Shown: positions 54,680-63,638, numbered from the stretch's first letter. The stretch: 64,000 nucleotides of DNA from Haloarcula limicola (GCF_010119205.1 NZ_WRXM01000002.1:364982-428981), one strand, 5' to 3'. The notes: a model not told the origin generated them from the sequence alone. Numbers and translations are program-made.

Positions 54680-55651
54680 ATGCCCACGAGTACACCCACT
54701 CAAGCGACCGATTTCAGCCGGCGAGACGTGCTTCGCGCCGGGGCCGGCGCGGCGCTCGGAGCCGCCGCGCTCGGGTCGGGCGTGCGGCCGGCGCTGGCCG
54801 CGTCCGACCCGGACGAGTTCGAGGCGTGGCTCGCCGACGTCGATAACTACGACGGGATCGCCGACGAGCGCGGCGCGGCCGAGGTGACCGTCGCCGTCGG
54901 CGCGCCGGGTAACGACGGCGATTTCGCGTTCGAACCGGCGGCGGTGCGCGTCGACCCCGGGACCACCGTCGTCTGGGAGTGGACGGGGAAGGGCGGCGTC
55001 CACAACGTCCTCGACGCGGACGACGCCTACGAGAGCGAGATGCTCACCGACGCGGGCGCGACGTTCGAACGCGCCTTCGAGAGCGAGGGCGTCAGTCTCT
55101 ACTCCTGTCTCCCCCACCAGTCGATGGGGATGAAGGGCGCGGTCCTCGTCGGCGGCGTCGCCGCCGGGGACGCTCCGCCGGAGGTCGACTACGGCGACTG
55201 GTTCGACGGGGTGGAGAACTTCGCCGGGACCGTCGACCGGACCGGACGGAAACTGGTCCGGGTCGCCGTCGGCGCGGCGGGCAACGGCGGACACTTCGCG
55301 TTCGAACCGGCGGCGGTGCGAGTCGACCCCGGGGCCACCGTCGTCTGGGAGTGGACCAGCGACGGCGACGCCCACAGCATCGCGGCGGCCGACGGGAGCT
55401 ACGACGCCGACCTGGTCGACAGCGAGGGGGCGACCTACGCCCTGCAGTTCGACGGCGTCGGCGTCAGCAAGTACACCTGCCCCTCGCACGCGGCCCAGGC
55501 CATGCGCGGGGCGGTCGTCGTCGGCGACCCGATGGAGAGCGTCGTCGACGTTCCGCTCTCGGTCACGATCGTCGGCGGCGGCCTCCTCGCGGCCGCCCTC
55601 TCGCCGCTCGGCCTCGCCGCCCTGCTCAAACTGCGAGAGACCGAGAACTAG
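54680..55651 (+). CDS. Halocyanin-like blue copper protein with two domains and a C-terminal membrane anchor
   Basis: The 323-aa protein has a Tat leader ('SRRDVLRAGAGAALGAAALG'), then two plastocyanin-like domains. Ligands in domain 1: H108, C143, H146, M151 ('YSCLPHQSMGM'); in domain 2: H232, C267, H270, M275 ('YTCPSHAAQAM'). One helix near residues 290-315 anchors the C-terminus. Halocyanins shuttle electrons outside the membrane; divergent placement beside nirK suggests it delivers electrons to the nitrite reductase. Both copper sites look intact. Confidence 0.93.
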   Translation: MPTSTPTQATDFSRRDVLRAGAGAALGAAALGSGVRPALAASDPDEFEAWLADVDNYDGIADERGAAEVTVAVGAPGNDGDFAFEPAAVRVDPGTTVVWEWTGKGGVHNVLDADDAYESEMLTDAGATFERAFESEGVSLYSCLPHQSMGMKGAVLVGGVAAGDAPPEVDYGDWFDGVENFAGTVDRTGRKLVRVAVGAAGNGGHFAFEPAAVRVDPGATVVWEWTSDGDAHSIAAADGSYDADLVDSEGATYALQFDGVGVSKYTCPSHAAQAMRGAVVVGDPMESVVDVPLSVTIVGGGLLAAALSPLGLAALLKLRETEN

Positions 55652-55732
55652 ACGGCCGAAGCTCACCTCGCGGCGGTCACGTGACCGCCGCCGGTGCTGC
55701 CGGGTTTCACCTCGAAAACGTCACCGAGCCCG

Positions 55733-56704
55733 TTACGCGAGGTCCAAGTCGGCGACCACTTCGTCTAAGACGCCCGCGCAGTTGTCGGCGCTGTCGTAGT
55801 CGCCGTGTTCCGCGACCGAATCGGTCACGTTCCGGTCGACGTAGTTGTTCGGTGCCTTCCTCGGCTCTGCGATACCGGTGTAGCCGAGGAACGAGTTGCC
55901 CTCCAGTACGCCGTCACTCCGCGAGAAGTAGTTGTACAGTTCGCCTGCCGCGAACTGGATGGCCGTTCCCCACCGCTCGTTCGTCTGGACGCTCTCGTTC
56001 CCGATCGCGGCCCCGAGCAGCGCCACGGAGTCGACCGCCCCGCGGGCCGTCTCGGCGCATCTGGGCTCCTGTCCCGAGCGTCCGCCGGGATAGAACGAAT
56101 CCCGTCCGGGGTGTAACGCCTCTAAGAGGGACGCGACGACCCGAGCGCCGAGAGAGTGAGAGACGATTCGAACCGGTCGATCGGTCGCGGCCCGGAGGTC
56201 GCGGACCCACTGCGCGAACTTGAGCGCGTTCCGCTCGGCGATCTCGTTCGCTTCGACCCAGCCGACGTTGGAGTCCCAGTTGAACGCGAGGTTGAACGCG
56301 TCCGTGTATCCCGCGGCCGCCAGTCCCTCGCTGGCCTGTTTCGCGAGATAGCGCGCCCAGAGCGGCGGGACGTTGCTGACGAACCCGTGGACGTATATCT
56401 GAATCTCCGACGCCTCGGCGAACCCGCTCCAGTCGCCCTCTAAGTCGTACCCCGCTCGGGTCTTCCCCTCGGCGAGCGACGCGTCGTCCTCGAAGTGCCC
56501 GTACGTCGAGAGCGTCGGGAACGACTCCGGGACCGCCGGCGGACCGTTCGGTCCGGGTTCGGGAAGCGAGGGCGACCGTTCGACCGCCGGGAATCCCTCG
56601 GGAAGAGCCGACGAATCGACGTTTGCACCCGCGACCGTGCCGATACCACTCAGGGCCGCGACTGCTCCCCCGACGCGGCCGACGAACTGCCTTCGAGAAA
56701 CCAT
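55733..56704 (-). CDS. Tat-exported alpha/beta hydrolase (lipase-like)
   Basis: The 323-aa protein has a Tat leader 'SRRQFVGRVGGAVAALSGIGTVAGA'. The hydrolase domain shows 'IQIYVHGFVSN' (oxyanion strand) and the nucleophile elbow 'RIVSHSLGARVVASLLEAL' (Ser in SHSLG). Acid and His residues are not certain; a candidate is the His in 'VAEHGDYDSAD' at the C-terminus. Close to DUF900-like esterases. Extracellular, substrate unknown. Encoded after the denitrification genes, on the opposite strand from halocyanin. Confidence 0.85.
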   Translation of the reverse strand: MVSRRQFVGRVGGAVAALSGIGTVAGANVDSSALPEGFPAVERSPSLPEPGPNGPPAVPESFPTLSTYGHFEDDASLAEGKTRAGYDLEGDWSGFAEASEIQIYVHGFVSNVPPLWARYLAKQASEGLAAAGYTDAFNLAFNWDSNVGWVEANEIAERNALKFAQWVRDLRAATDRPVRIVSHSLGARVVASLLEALHPGRDSFYPGGRSGQEPRCAETARGAVDSVALLGAAIGNESVQTNERWGTAIQFAAGELYNYFSRSDGVLEGNSFLGYTGIAEPRKAPNNYVDRNVTDSVAEHGDYDSADNCAGVLDEVVADLDLA

Positions 56705-56790
56705 ACCACACTCGTTGCGGCGACTGTTGTATAAGAAATATTATATTTTAATGAACAGGTTTCCGTTAATTGAACGGGAGATAAAGCGTG

Positions 56791-58134
56791 CTACACGAGC
56801 ACGCGCCACGCGATGCCGGGCCGAAACAGCGTGCTGGGCGGCCGCTCCATCATCATCACGCGCACGAACGCGTTCCGGAGGACGCCGTCGGTCTGGGCCT
56901 TTCGGTTCAGCCGGGCGACGTAGCGGTTGAGCAGCCCCGTTCCGCGCGGTCGGGGGCCCGTCGTCTCGGAGAACTGGAAGTCCGCGCCGACGGCCATTCC
57001 CCACGCCACGTCGACCACGTCCTCGGTTCGCTCGAAGAAGCGCGGCGCGAGGTCCTCGGTGCCGTCCGTGGCGAGCGCGTCGTGGAGCAGGAGCGCTTCG
57101 AGCGCGGCGACCGACATCCCCTGGCCGTACAGCGGGTTGAAGCTGGCGACGCCGTCGCCGACGACGAGCAGTCCCTCGGGGAAGCGATCGAGGGCCTCGT
57201 AGCGGTACCTGCGGTTCGCCGGGAACGGGTAGTGGGCGATGTCCTCGCCGACCCACGCGTGGTCGTCGAGCAGGTCCGCCACGTCGGGAACCGGGAGGGT
57301 CGCCGCGAACGCCGCGAATCCCTCGGCGTCCGTCGGCGGGTGATTCCCGTGCATCCCGCCCAGCGTCACCACCCATCGGCCGTCTTCGACCGGGAGGACC
57401 CCCGCGGCGCGAGGCTGTGACGCGGCGGGCGTCACGATGAGCGCGCGCTCGTCGCCCGGCGGCCGTTCGACGAAGGTGGTACTGTACGCCAGGTCGATGT
57501 GGACCTCGTCGGTCGCCGGCGGCGCGTACCCGTGTTCGTCAAGCCACGCGGGCGTCCGACTCGGCCGACCGGTCGCGTCGACGACGAGCGTCGCGTCGAG
57601 TTCCTCCGTCGCTCGCCGCTCGTTCCGGACGACGACGCCCGTTACGCGCTCCGCTCCCCGCTCGGTGAGATAGCCGGCGAACTGGCACTCGTCCCGTAGG
57701 ACGACCCCGTCGAACTCGGCGAGGCGGCGGCGCACCAGCCACTCGTAGAGCGGCCGCGTCGCGGCGTAGTGCGGGAGCGGGTCCGGCCCGTCCGCGAGGA
57801 AGCCCCCCTCGGCGTAGAAACTGACGTCCCGCGCGCCGTCGATCTCCAGCCCGCCGGCCGAGAGCAGGTCCGCGCGATAGCCGGGGAAGAGGTCTTCCAG
57901 CGTGGCTCGCCCGGCTTCCAGCATGACGTGGACGTGGCGGGCCTGCGGGACGCCGTCGCGGACCCGCGGCCCGTCGGGGAGCGAATCGCGCTCGACGACC
58001 GTCACGGTCTCGAACGCGTCGGCGAGCACTCGCGCTGCGAGCAACCCGGCCATGCCGGCCCCGACGACCACGGCGCGGTCCCCGATCACCGCTCCCCGGT
58101 CGCTGTCGTACTTCGGGACGGTCGCGAGCGTCAT
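56791..58134 (-). CDS. FAD-dependent monooxygenase-like oxidoreductase
   Basis: The 447-aa flavoprotein has an N-terminal 'AVVVGAGMAGLLAARVL' FAD fold, 'VPQARHVHVMLEAGR', a central 'LVVDATGRPSRTPAWL' and the second FAD motif 'LLVVGDGVASFNPLYGQGMSVAALEALLL'. This pattern matches the aromatic-ring hydroxylase/tryptophan halogenase-like clade of haloarchaeal 'FAD-dependent oxidoreductases'. It lacks a halogenase 'WxWxIP' motif, so hydroxylase or epoxidase is more likely. ATG at 58134 is the best start. Confidence 0.85.
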   Translation of the reverse strand: MTLATVPKYDSDRGAVIGDRAVVVGAGMAGLLAARVLADAFETVTVVERDSLPDGPRVRDGVPQARHVHVMLEAGRATLEDLFPGYRADLLSAGGLEIDGARDVSFYAEGGFLADGPDPLPHYAATRPLYEWLVRRRLAEFDGVVLRDECQFAGYLTERGAERVTGVVVRNERRATEELDATLVVDATGRPSRTPAWLDEHGYAPPATDEVHIDLAYSTTFVERPPGDERALIVTPAASQPRAAGVLPVEDGRWVVTLGGMHGNHPPTDAEGFAAFAATLPVPDVADLLDDHAWVGEDIAHYPFPANRRYRYEALDRFPEGLLVVGDGVASFNPLYGQGMSVAALEALLLHDALATDGTEDLAPRFFERTEDVVDVAWGMAVGADFQFSETTGPRPRGTGLLNRYVARLNRKAQTDGVLRNAFVRVMMMERPPSTLFRPGIAWRVLV

Positions 58135-58267
58135 GTCGAGTGTCCTCGTCGTAATCTTCGCGGCAAGTCGCGATAAGTGTTGACACACAGCACGTTCGTC
58201 GGCGGACGTGCATAGTCACGGTCGACGACCGCGGCGTTATTTCACCGTGGGTCAGGTACGTCCGGCG

Positions 58268-58825
58268 ATGGTCTCCGAGAGAGAGAAGATGCTGAGCGGC
58301 GACCGCTACGACCCGATGGACCCGGAACTCGTCGCGGAGCGCAAGCGGGCGCGGGAACTCACCCGACAGTTCAACCAGACCGGTCCGGGCGACGACGAGG
58401 AGCGAGCGGCGATACTCGAGGACCTGTTCGGGTCATCGGGCGAGGCGGTCACCGTAGAGCCGCCGTTTCGCTGTGACTACGGCTACAATATCCACGTCGG
58501 CGAGAGCTTCTTCGCCAACTTCGACTGCGTCTTCCTGGACGTCTGTCCGATAGAGTTCGGCGAGAACTGCCTGCTCGGGCCGAGCGTCCACGTCTACACC
58601 GCCACCCACCCGCTCGACGCGAGCGAGCGCGTCGCCGGCCCGGAGTACGGCAAACCGGGGACGGTCGGCGACAACGCCTGGATCGGCGGGCGGGCCGTCC
58701 TGAACCCCGGCGTGACGCTCGGCGACGACGTCGTCGTCGGTTCCGGCGCGGTCGTGACCGAAGATGTTCCCGACAGCGTCGTCGTTCAGGGGAATCCGGC
58801 GACGGTCGTGAAGGAACTGGAGTGA
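58268..58825 (+). CDS. Hexapeptide-repeat sugar O-acetyltransferase (maltose acetyltransferase type)
   Basis: The 185-aa protein has the Mac N-terminal domain ('SEREKMLSGDRYDPMDPELVAERKRARELT') and a left-handed beta-helix with the catalytic 'VHVYTATHPLDASER' (His) and 'GDNAWIGGRAVLNPGVTLGDDVVVGSGAVVTEDVP'. It acetylates sugars with acetyl-CoA, probably the 6-position of glucose or maltose. ATG at 58268 begins the domain exactly. Confidence 0.94.
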   Translation: MVSEREKMLSGDRYDPMDPELVAERKRARELTRQFNQTGPGDDEERAAILEDLFGSSGEAVTVEPPFRCDYGYNIHVGESFFANFDCVFLDVCPIEFGENCLLGPSVHVYTATHPLDASERVAGPEYGKPGTVGDNAWIGGRAVLNPGVTLGDDVVVGSGAVVTEDVPDSVVVQGNPATVVKELE

Positions 58826-58919
58826 GCGGCGCTCATCCGACGCAATCGCTCGAAGCGGTCTCGACTATCGGGGTATCCTAACCACGGGCGTTAAACTGCT
58901 CGACCGCCAACTCCTGCCG

Positions 58920-59468
58920 ATGAGACAGTCCCCGTCCGTCGTCGCGATCTGCGGCAGCCGCCGCGAACCGAGCACGACCTACCGCGCCCTCGAACACGCG
59001 CTGGACGCCGCCGAGGAGGCGGGCGCGGAGACCGAACTGGTCGACCTCCGGCGCTGGGACCTGCCGCTCTTCGACCCCGACGCGCGCGACCGGGGCGACG
59101 CCGACGCGTTGCGGACGCTGATCGGCGACGCCGACGCGGTCCTCATGGGGACGCCGGTGTATCACGGGATGGTCTCCTCGGCGCTGAAGAACGCCTTCGA
59201 CTACCTCGGTCGGGACGAGTTCGAGAACACGACCGTCGGCCTGCTGGCGACCGCCGGCGGCGGCTCGTACGCGCAGACGCTCGAACACCTGCGGACCGGG
59301 GTTCGAACCGTCCACGGCTGGACGCTCCCCCACGAGGTCGGCATCCGCGGCGCGGCCGACGCCTTCGACGCGGACGGCGAGTTCGTCGACCCCGCACTCG
59401 ACGCTCGCGTGAGAAAGCTCGGCCGGATGGCCGCCGAGAACGCCTTCGCCGAACCGAAGTCGGCCTAG
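58920..59468 (+). CDS. NADPH-dependent FMN reductase (flavodoxin-like)
   Basis: The 182-aa protein has the FMN phosphate loop 'AICGSRREPSTTYRALEHAL', 'LPLFDPD', 'VLMGTPVYHGMVSSALKNAFDYLG' and 'LLATAGGGSYAQTLEHLR', all standard for the NADPH-FMN/quinone reductase family. It may supply reduced flavin or act on quinones. It lies 94 bases after the acetyltransferase and may be independent. Confidence 0.93.
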   Translation: MRQSPSVVAICGSRREPSTTYRALEHALDAAEEAGAETELVDLRRWDLPLFDPDARDRGDADALRTLIGDADAVLMGTPVYHGMVSSALKNAFDYLGRDEFENTTVGLLATAGGGSYAQTLEHLRTGVRTVHGWTLPHEVGIRGAADAFDADGEFVDPALDARVRKLGRMAAENAFAEPKSA

Positions 59469-59637
59469 AGGCGGTGAGAAGTACAGCTATCTAACCGAAT
59501 GCGGAACCCGTCTCTGGAGAGTCGTTCATTAAGTCCACCTATTTATATATGCAAAGAATTAAAATTATCCGCGAGGGGTCAACTGCTTCATCGCGGTCAG
59601 CGAAACGGCGCTACGTTCGACAGCATGTCCCCAGATA

Positions 59638-60744
59638 TATCAGCGATACGAACACGATGGTAGAGTCTCGACCGACCTCCGACCACTGTACCCATCCTAC
59701 GAGACAGCCGCGGAAGCGGTCGAATCTGCCGTCCCGTTTCTCCGACGCGGATTCGAGGCGGGGAGAAAGTGCTACCTCGTAGCCGCAGAGTCCACGCAGT
59801 CGCGCGTCCTCGATTCGTTACGCGAGACCGGTCTGGCGGTCGGACCGGCCGACGCCCTCTCGTCGCTGACGCCGACCAGTCTCGTCCCCGCGGCCGATAC
59901 CGAGCAGATGGAGCAGTCCGTCCGACAGACGCGAGCGGAGGGCGAAGCTCGCATCGAAGCTCGACTCCTGACCGCCACCGGCGAGACGATCCCCTACGAG
60001 TTCATCTCGAAACGCATCGTCGACGGCGGCGAAACAGTCGGTCGCGCCGGACTGGGTTGGGACATCTCGGAACGGAAGCGATACGAAAAGCGGATCGAAC
60101 GGCAGAACGAGCGTCTCGAACACTTCGCCGAAGTGCTCTCACACGACCTCAGAAACCCGCTGACGGTCGCGCAAGGACACCTGAAACTTCTCAATCAGAC
60201 GGGTGACGAGGGACATTACGAGAAGTCGAAGCGCGCCCTCTCGCGGATGGAGAACCTGATCAGCGATGTCCTCACGCTGGCCCAGAGCGGCAAGCGTATC
60301 AGTCTCAGCGAGTACGAGACCACCGACCTCGAAACCATCGCGGAAGACGCGTGGGTGCTGATTCAGAAGGGGCAGGCGACGCTCGACGTCGACCGGACGA
60401 GACGCGTCGAGGCGGACGCGAGTCACCTCCAGTAGATACTGGAGAACCTGTTCCGAAACGCTATCGAACACGGGACGGCCGACACCTCGGTTCGATTGGG
60501 ACTGCTGGACGACGAGCGAGGGCTCTACGTGGAAGACGACGGGCCGGGGATTCCACCGGAAGTCCGAGAGCGGGTCTTCGAATCGGGGCACATGACGAAA
60601 GCCGACGGCACGGGCTTCGGGCTGGCGACCGTGAGACAGACCGTCGACGCACACGGCTGGTCGGTCGATATCAGGGAGAGCGTTACCGGCGGGGCCCGAT
60701 TCGAGATAACTGGCATCGAGTTCGACGACGGCGACGAACGGTGA
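59638..60744 (+). pseudogene. Decayed MEDS/PAS histidine kinase with in-frame amber stop
   Basis: In frame 1 a MEDS-like sensor region is readable ('LYPSYETAAEAVESAVPFLRRGFEAGRKCYLVAAE') but without a start codon before 59908. It jumps abruptly into the second half of a PAS domain ('VPAADTEQMEQSVRQ...GWDISERKRYE'), suggesting an internal deletion. HisKA follows ('EVLSHDLRNPLTVAQGH'). A TAG at 60433-60435 replaces what would be Gln (HLQ-[stop]-ILENLFRNAIEH). The ATPase domain then continues intact in frame (N-box, 'EDDGPGIP', 'GTGFGLATV') to TGA at 60742-60744. Three defects point to a dead gene; a truncated 59908-60435 product is possible. Confidence 0.8.
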
Positions 60745-61396
60745 CGTGAGAGCAGAGATTCCCGAGAGATGCTCGATGGGCGTTCTCGAATAAAGAAAAA
60801 TATAGAGCCTCCAGATTAGGCTAAAATCTCATTTTGAGCGACGTTATATAATTAGACCTCGCTATTTCTACCTTGTTGAGCAATCTTAAGAATCATATAT
60901 ACATAATTTATCTGTAAACCTGGCTTTTACTCCCAGTATACAGATATGTGCCAATTTTCAATCGCTATGTAGGTGTAGTATGTGTGAATTTCGGATATAT
61001 GATTTCAGATATCTCATCCGTGAATTCGTAGTTTGGCCGGTCGAGCCGGTCTCGACGCTGAACACGCATCCACTTTCTTCGTCGTCCGCGTCGTCTCTCG
61101 GTGCTGACGCACAACGTCCTCTATCGGGGCCGCCGAACGCGAGGCCGCCGCGATAGACGGCTGCGTCCGTCTCAGGCGGAAATACCTGTTTCTGCTGTCT
61201 CATCTACCACTACCGCTTGCGCGTTCGAGGCCGTCCGCTGGGGAAATCTGAGACACTCTTCTGCCCTCGGATGGAGAGGCTGGTACCGGGGACGGCGTAA
61301 ACCGCAGTATCTCCGTGACGGATGAGCATGGCGAGTTCCGTCGCTGGTGGTTCGGCACACAGCTGTCGGACGCCGAAACCCGTTGCCGGACCGATG
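60745..61396. other. Gene-poor, partly AT-rich stretch
   Basis: Nothing is recognised as a gene. From 60780 to about 61010 the sequence is far richer in A and T than the rest of the window (runs such as ATATATACATAATTTATCTG), then GC returns without a convincing ORF. Short open frames at 60958-61203 (-), 61101-61325 (+) and 61210-61575 (-) show no family resemblance. It may be a degraded insertion or an island boundary. Confidence 0.55.
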
Positions 61397-61420
61397 AATA
61401 ACACGGTTACATCTGTTATT
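61397..61420 (-). terminator. Hairpin directly after the IclR stop codon
   Basis: AATAACA (61397-61403) pairs with TGTTATT (61414-61420) across a 10-base loop, and starts at the base after the minus-strand stop at 61421-61423. A weak AT-rich stem of this kind could help end transcription, although archaeal termination relies mainly on T-runs. Confidence 0.3.
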
Positions 61421-62206
61421 CTATCCTCGGTAAATCTCTCGATGGCTCTTCTGTATCCGCAGTTCGATGACGTTCTTCGCTTGGAACAGTTGTTTCGGAA
61501 GTTCTTCTGTAATCCGCTCGCCTTCCAAGCGCATCGCCGGCCCGGCGATGCTGATACCACCGAGTACCTCCCCATCCTCTGTGAGAATCGGAACCGCGAC
61601 GGCGTGGAGTCCCTCGACCGCTTCCCCCAGATTGTATGCCACTCCTTCGCTCCGAACCCGTTCTAATGAGTCGAACAGCTCCTCTCGGGTGCTGATGGTC
61701 TCCGTTGTCGTCTGCGTGAGTCCGTGTTCTCCGATGATTTCCTCGACGCGTTCCTCGGGCAGATGGGCCAGAATCGCCTTGCCGATTGCCCGGTCGTGTA
61801 AGTACGCGTGCCGACCGATGGGCGCGTCTACGTCCATCGCTCGTTCGCCGCCTTGCTTGTAGAGGTAGACACCCAGTCCTCGCTCTTCGACCATGAGTAT
61901 CGCGAGTTCGCCCGTCGCAGCGGCGAGTTCGTTGACCTCCGGTTTCGCCGCTTCGTACAGCTGGATTCGCCGTCGCGTATTTTCGCCGATCTCGAGGAAT
62001 CGAAGTCCGAGTCGATAGCGCTGGTTCTCCTGAACGACGTATCCCGTCTCGTCGAGCACTTGGAGGTGATAGTGGACCGTACTCTTCGGGAGGTCGAGAG
62101 ACGCCGCGAGTTCGGTTACGCCTTGCGGGCCGCGGTCGTCGAGCGCGGAGATTATCTCGAGGAGTTTCCCGGTCGTTCGATTCGACTTGTCCGGTTTCTC
62201 GTCCAT
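61421..62206 (-). CDS. IclR-family transcription regulator
   Basis: The 261-aa protein has an N-terminal winged helix ('LLEIISALDDRGPQGVTELAASLDLPKSTVHYHLQVLDETGYV') and the IclR effector domain ('LAILMVEERGLGVYLYKQGG', 'HDRAIGKAILAHLPEERVEEI', 'AVAVPILTEDGEVLGGISIAGPAMR'). Haloarchaeal IclR proteins mostly control sugar or aromatic catabolism. It is divergent from the SDR gene, separated by 382 bases that hold several inverted repeats, a normal arrangement for a regulator and its target. ATG at 62206 is the start; the longer frame adds unlikely residues. Confidence 0.93.
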   Translation of the reverse strand: MDEKPDKSNRTTGKLLEIISALDDRGPQGVTELAASLDLPKSTVHYHLQVLDETGYVVQENQRYRLGLRFLEIGENTRRRIQLYEAAKPEVNELAAATGELAILMVEERGLGVYLYKQGGERAMDVDAPIGRHAYLHDRAIGKAILAHLPEERVEEIIGEHGLTQTTTETISTREELFDSLERVRSEGVAYNLGEAVEGLHAVAVPILTEDGEVLGGISIAGPAMRLEGERITEELPKQLFQAKNVIELRIQKSHREIYRG

Positions 62207-62366
62207 ACGCAGTAGTTCATAATAGTACGTAATAAACGTTGTTCGACCCACTTGAACGTCGTTGGACACACCGGCCGCTCTCGAGTAGTCGTCCCGGCTA
62301 CGAGCGAGCGCATTCGCCCCTCTACCCGTCATATTATACTCGAACCGGCCGCTGGAGAAAGCAATT

Positions 62367-62415
62367 GTGGTGTGGTACCGAACACCACTATTTTCCGTTC
62401 AAATCATCCGAACGG
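62367..62415. promoter_or_regulatory. Two inverted repeats between iclR and the SDR gene
   Basis: GTGGTGT-N8-ACACCAC occupies 62367-62388 (perfect 7-bp arms). CCGTTC-N9-GAACGG follows at 62395-62415. They lie midway in the divergent region 62207-62588, which has no gene of its own. They are good candidates for IclR operators. Confidence 0.45.
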
Positions 62416-62543
62416 GTCTCCGTCGTTCTCACGCTAACCGGATCTTGGGAGAGACGCTTCGGGAATCGCGCTCGGTTGGAACTGCGCCGGTAGAGCGGGT
62501 CACTGAGCGTTCTCGTCTCGTTCTACTCATTCGAACTCCCCAA

Positions 62544-62580
62544 GGTATGCATAGAATTATAAGTGAGGGTGTGACATACC
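62544..62580 (+). promoter_or_regulatory. Inverted repeat flanking the SDR TATA-like box
   Basis: GGTATG (62544-62549) and CATACC (62575-62580) bracket 'ATAGAATTATAAG', the likely TATA element about 30-35 bases before the SDR ATG at 62589. Protein binding to these arms would control access to the promoter. Confidence 0.4.
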
Positions 62581-62588
62581 GGTGTGTG

Positions 62589-63341
62589 ATGCTCGATGGA
62601 AAAACTGCAGTTGTAACTGGCGGTGCGAGCGGTATCGGCCGGGCGATTGCGAGAACGTACGCAGACCACGGTGCCAACGTCGTGATCGGAGACTGTCGAA
62701 GAGAACCCCGGCGGGGCGGGCCACGGACCGAGGACCTGATCAACGACTCGGGCGGGGACGCGATTTTCGAGGACGCGGACGTCACGCAACTCGACGACGT
62801 CGTCGACCTCGTGGACACTGCCGCTACCGAGTACGGCTCAGTCGACATCATGGTGAACAACGCCGGTATTCTGAGACAGACGCTCCTCCACGAAACGTCG
62901 CCGGAGGACTGGCGCGAACTGATGCGTATCAACGTCGACGGCGTCTATCACGGGACGAAGGCAGCGCTCGACCATATGCTCGAGCAATCGAGTGGGAGTA
63001 TCGTCAACGTCTCTTCGATCAGCGGGCAGATCGGACGAGCGCAAGCGCCGGCGTACTGTACGTCGAAAGGTGCCGTGACGATGATGACTCGCCAGAACGC
63101 CATCGACTACGGTCCCGAGGGCATCCGAGTCAACGCCGTCGGGCCCGGTGGCACGCTGACCGCGATGGTCCACGAGGTCATGAGCGAAGAACGGCAGTCG
63201 TATCTCGAAGACGCGACGCCGCTTCGGCGGCTCGCCGAGCCCGAGGAGATAGCCGACGTCGCGACGTTCCTCGCGTCGGACATGGCGAGTTACGTAAACG
63301 GACACGTACTCATAGCCGACGGCGGTTTCTCTATCGTCTGA
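62589..63341 (+). CDS. SDR-family oxidoreductase (3-oxoacyl reductase/glucose dehydrogenase-like)
   Basis: The 250-aa classical short-chain dehydrogenase has 'VVTGGASGIGRAIA' (NAD(P) binding), 'NNAG', catalytic Ser in 'IVNVSSISGQIG', and Tyr-Lys in 'PAYCTSKGAVT', then 'RVNAVGPGG'. A basic insert 'GDCRREPRRGGPR' follows the second strand; the Arg residues there usually favour NADPH. ATG at 62589; an earlier in-frame start (62367) is in the operator region and was rejected. Substrate unknown, probably a sugar or hydroxy acid under IclR control. Confidence 0.94.
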   Translation: MLDGKTAVVTGGASGIGRAIARTYADHGANVVIGDCRREPRRGGPRTEDLINDSGGDAIFEDADVTQLDDVVDLVDTAATEYGSVDIMVNNAGILRQTLLHETSPEDWRELMRINVDGVYHGTKAALDHMLEQSSGSIVNVSSISGQIGRAQAPAYCTSKGAVTMMTRQNAIDYGPEGIRVNAVGPGGTLTAMVHEVMSEERQSYLEDATPLRRLAEPEEIADVATFLASDMASYVNGHVLIADGGFSIV

Positions 63342-63483
63342 GCCGCGTAGCGGCCGGCAGCGTTCTCTCTCGACGACCACGTCTCGTCCCAGCCGAAGCG
63401 ACGGCGCTGTCGATCGCCCGTCGCCTGTGAGCGGCGAGGACCACCAACTATAAATAATTGCTCTACGCTTTTCGAATGAACGT

Positions 63484-63636
63484 ATGCTCGAGCAACACGA
63501 CAATTCGTCGAGCGAGCGATGCAACCACCTCCGAGACACGGTAGCTCGTCACTGGGCGTCACTCGACCGGGGGTGGAAAGCGGCGCTCTTCGGTGTCCTC
63601 ATCGTCCTGTTCGAACTCCTCGACGTCGGCCTCTGA
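63484..63636 (+). CDS. 50-aa protein with one C-terminal membrane helix
   Basis: ATG 63484 to TGA 63634-63636. The first 30 residues are polar ('EQHDNSSSERCNHLRDTVARHW'); residues about 33-50 ('AALFGVLIVLFELLDVGL') form one helix. An 'AACTATAAATAATTG' box lies at 63448-63462, about 25-35 bases upstream. It ends 2 bases before the start of the YeiH-type gene, so both are probably cotranscribed. No known family recognised. Confidence 0.65.
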   Translation: MLEQHDNSSSERCNHLRDTVARHWASLDRGWKAALFGVLIVLFELLDVGL

Positions 63637-63638
63637 CG

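Noticed and set aside
59549..59782. A 77-aa plus-strand frame before the kinase pseudogene
   Set aside because: It runs out of frame over the MEDS-like sequence; its translation is Arg/Ser-rich shadow.
60433..60435. Pyrrolysine at the in-frame TAG of the kinase gene
   Set aside because: Haloarchaea are not known to use pyrrolysine generally, no pyl gene is visible, and the same gene carries other lesions; a nonsense mutation is simpler.
61210..61575. A 121-aa minus-strand frame between the pseudogene and iclR
   Set aside because: It overlaps the 3' end of iclR in another frame and shows no motif or good start context.
62367..63341. A longer 324-aa version of the SDR protein
   Set aside because: The added N-terminus crosses the TATA-like box and inverted repeats and is not SDR-like; ATG 62589 starts the Rossmann fold directly.
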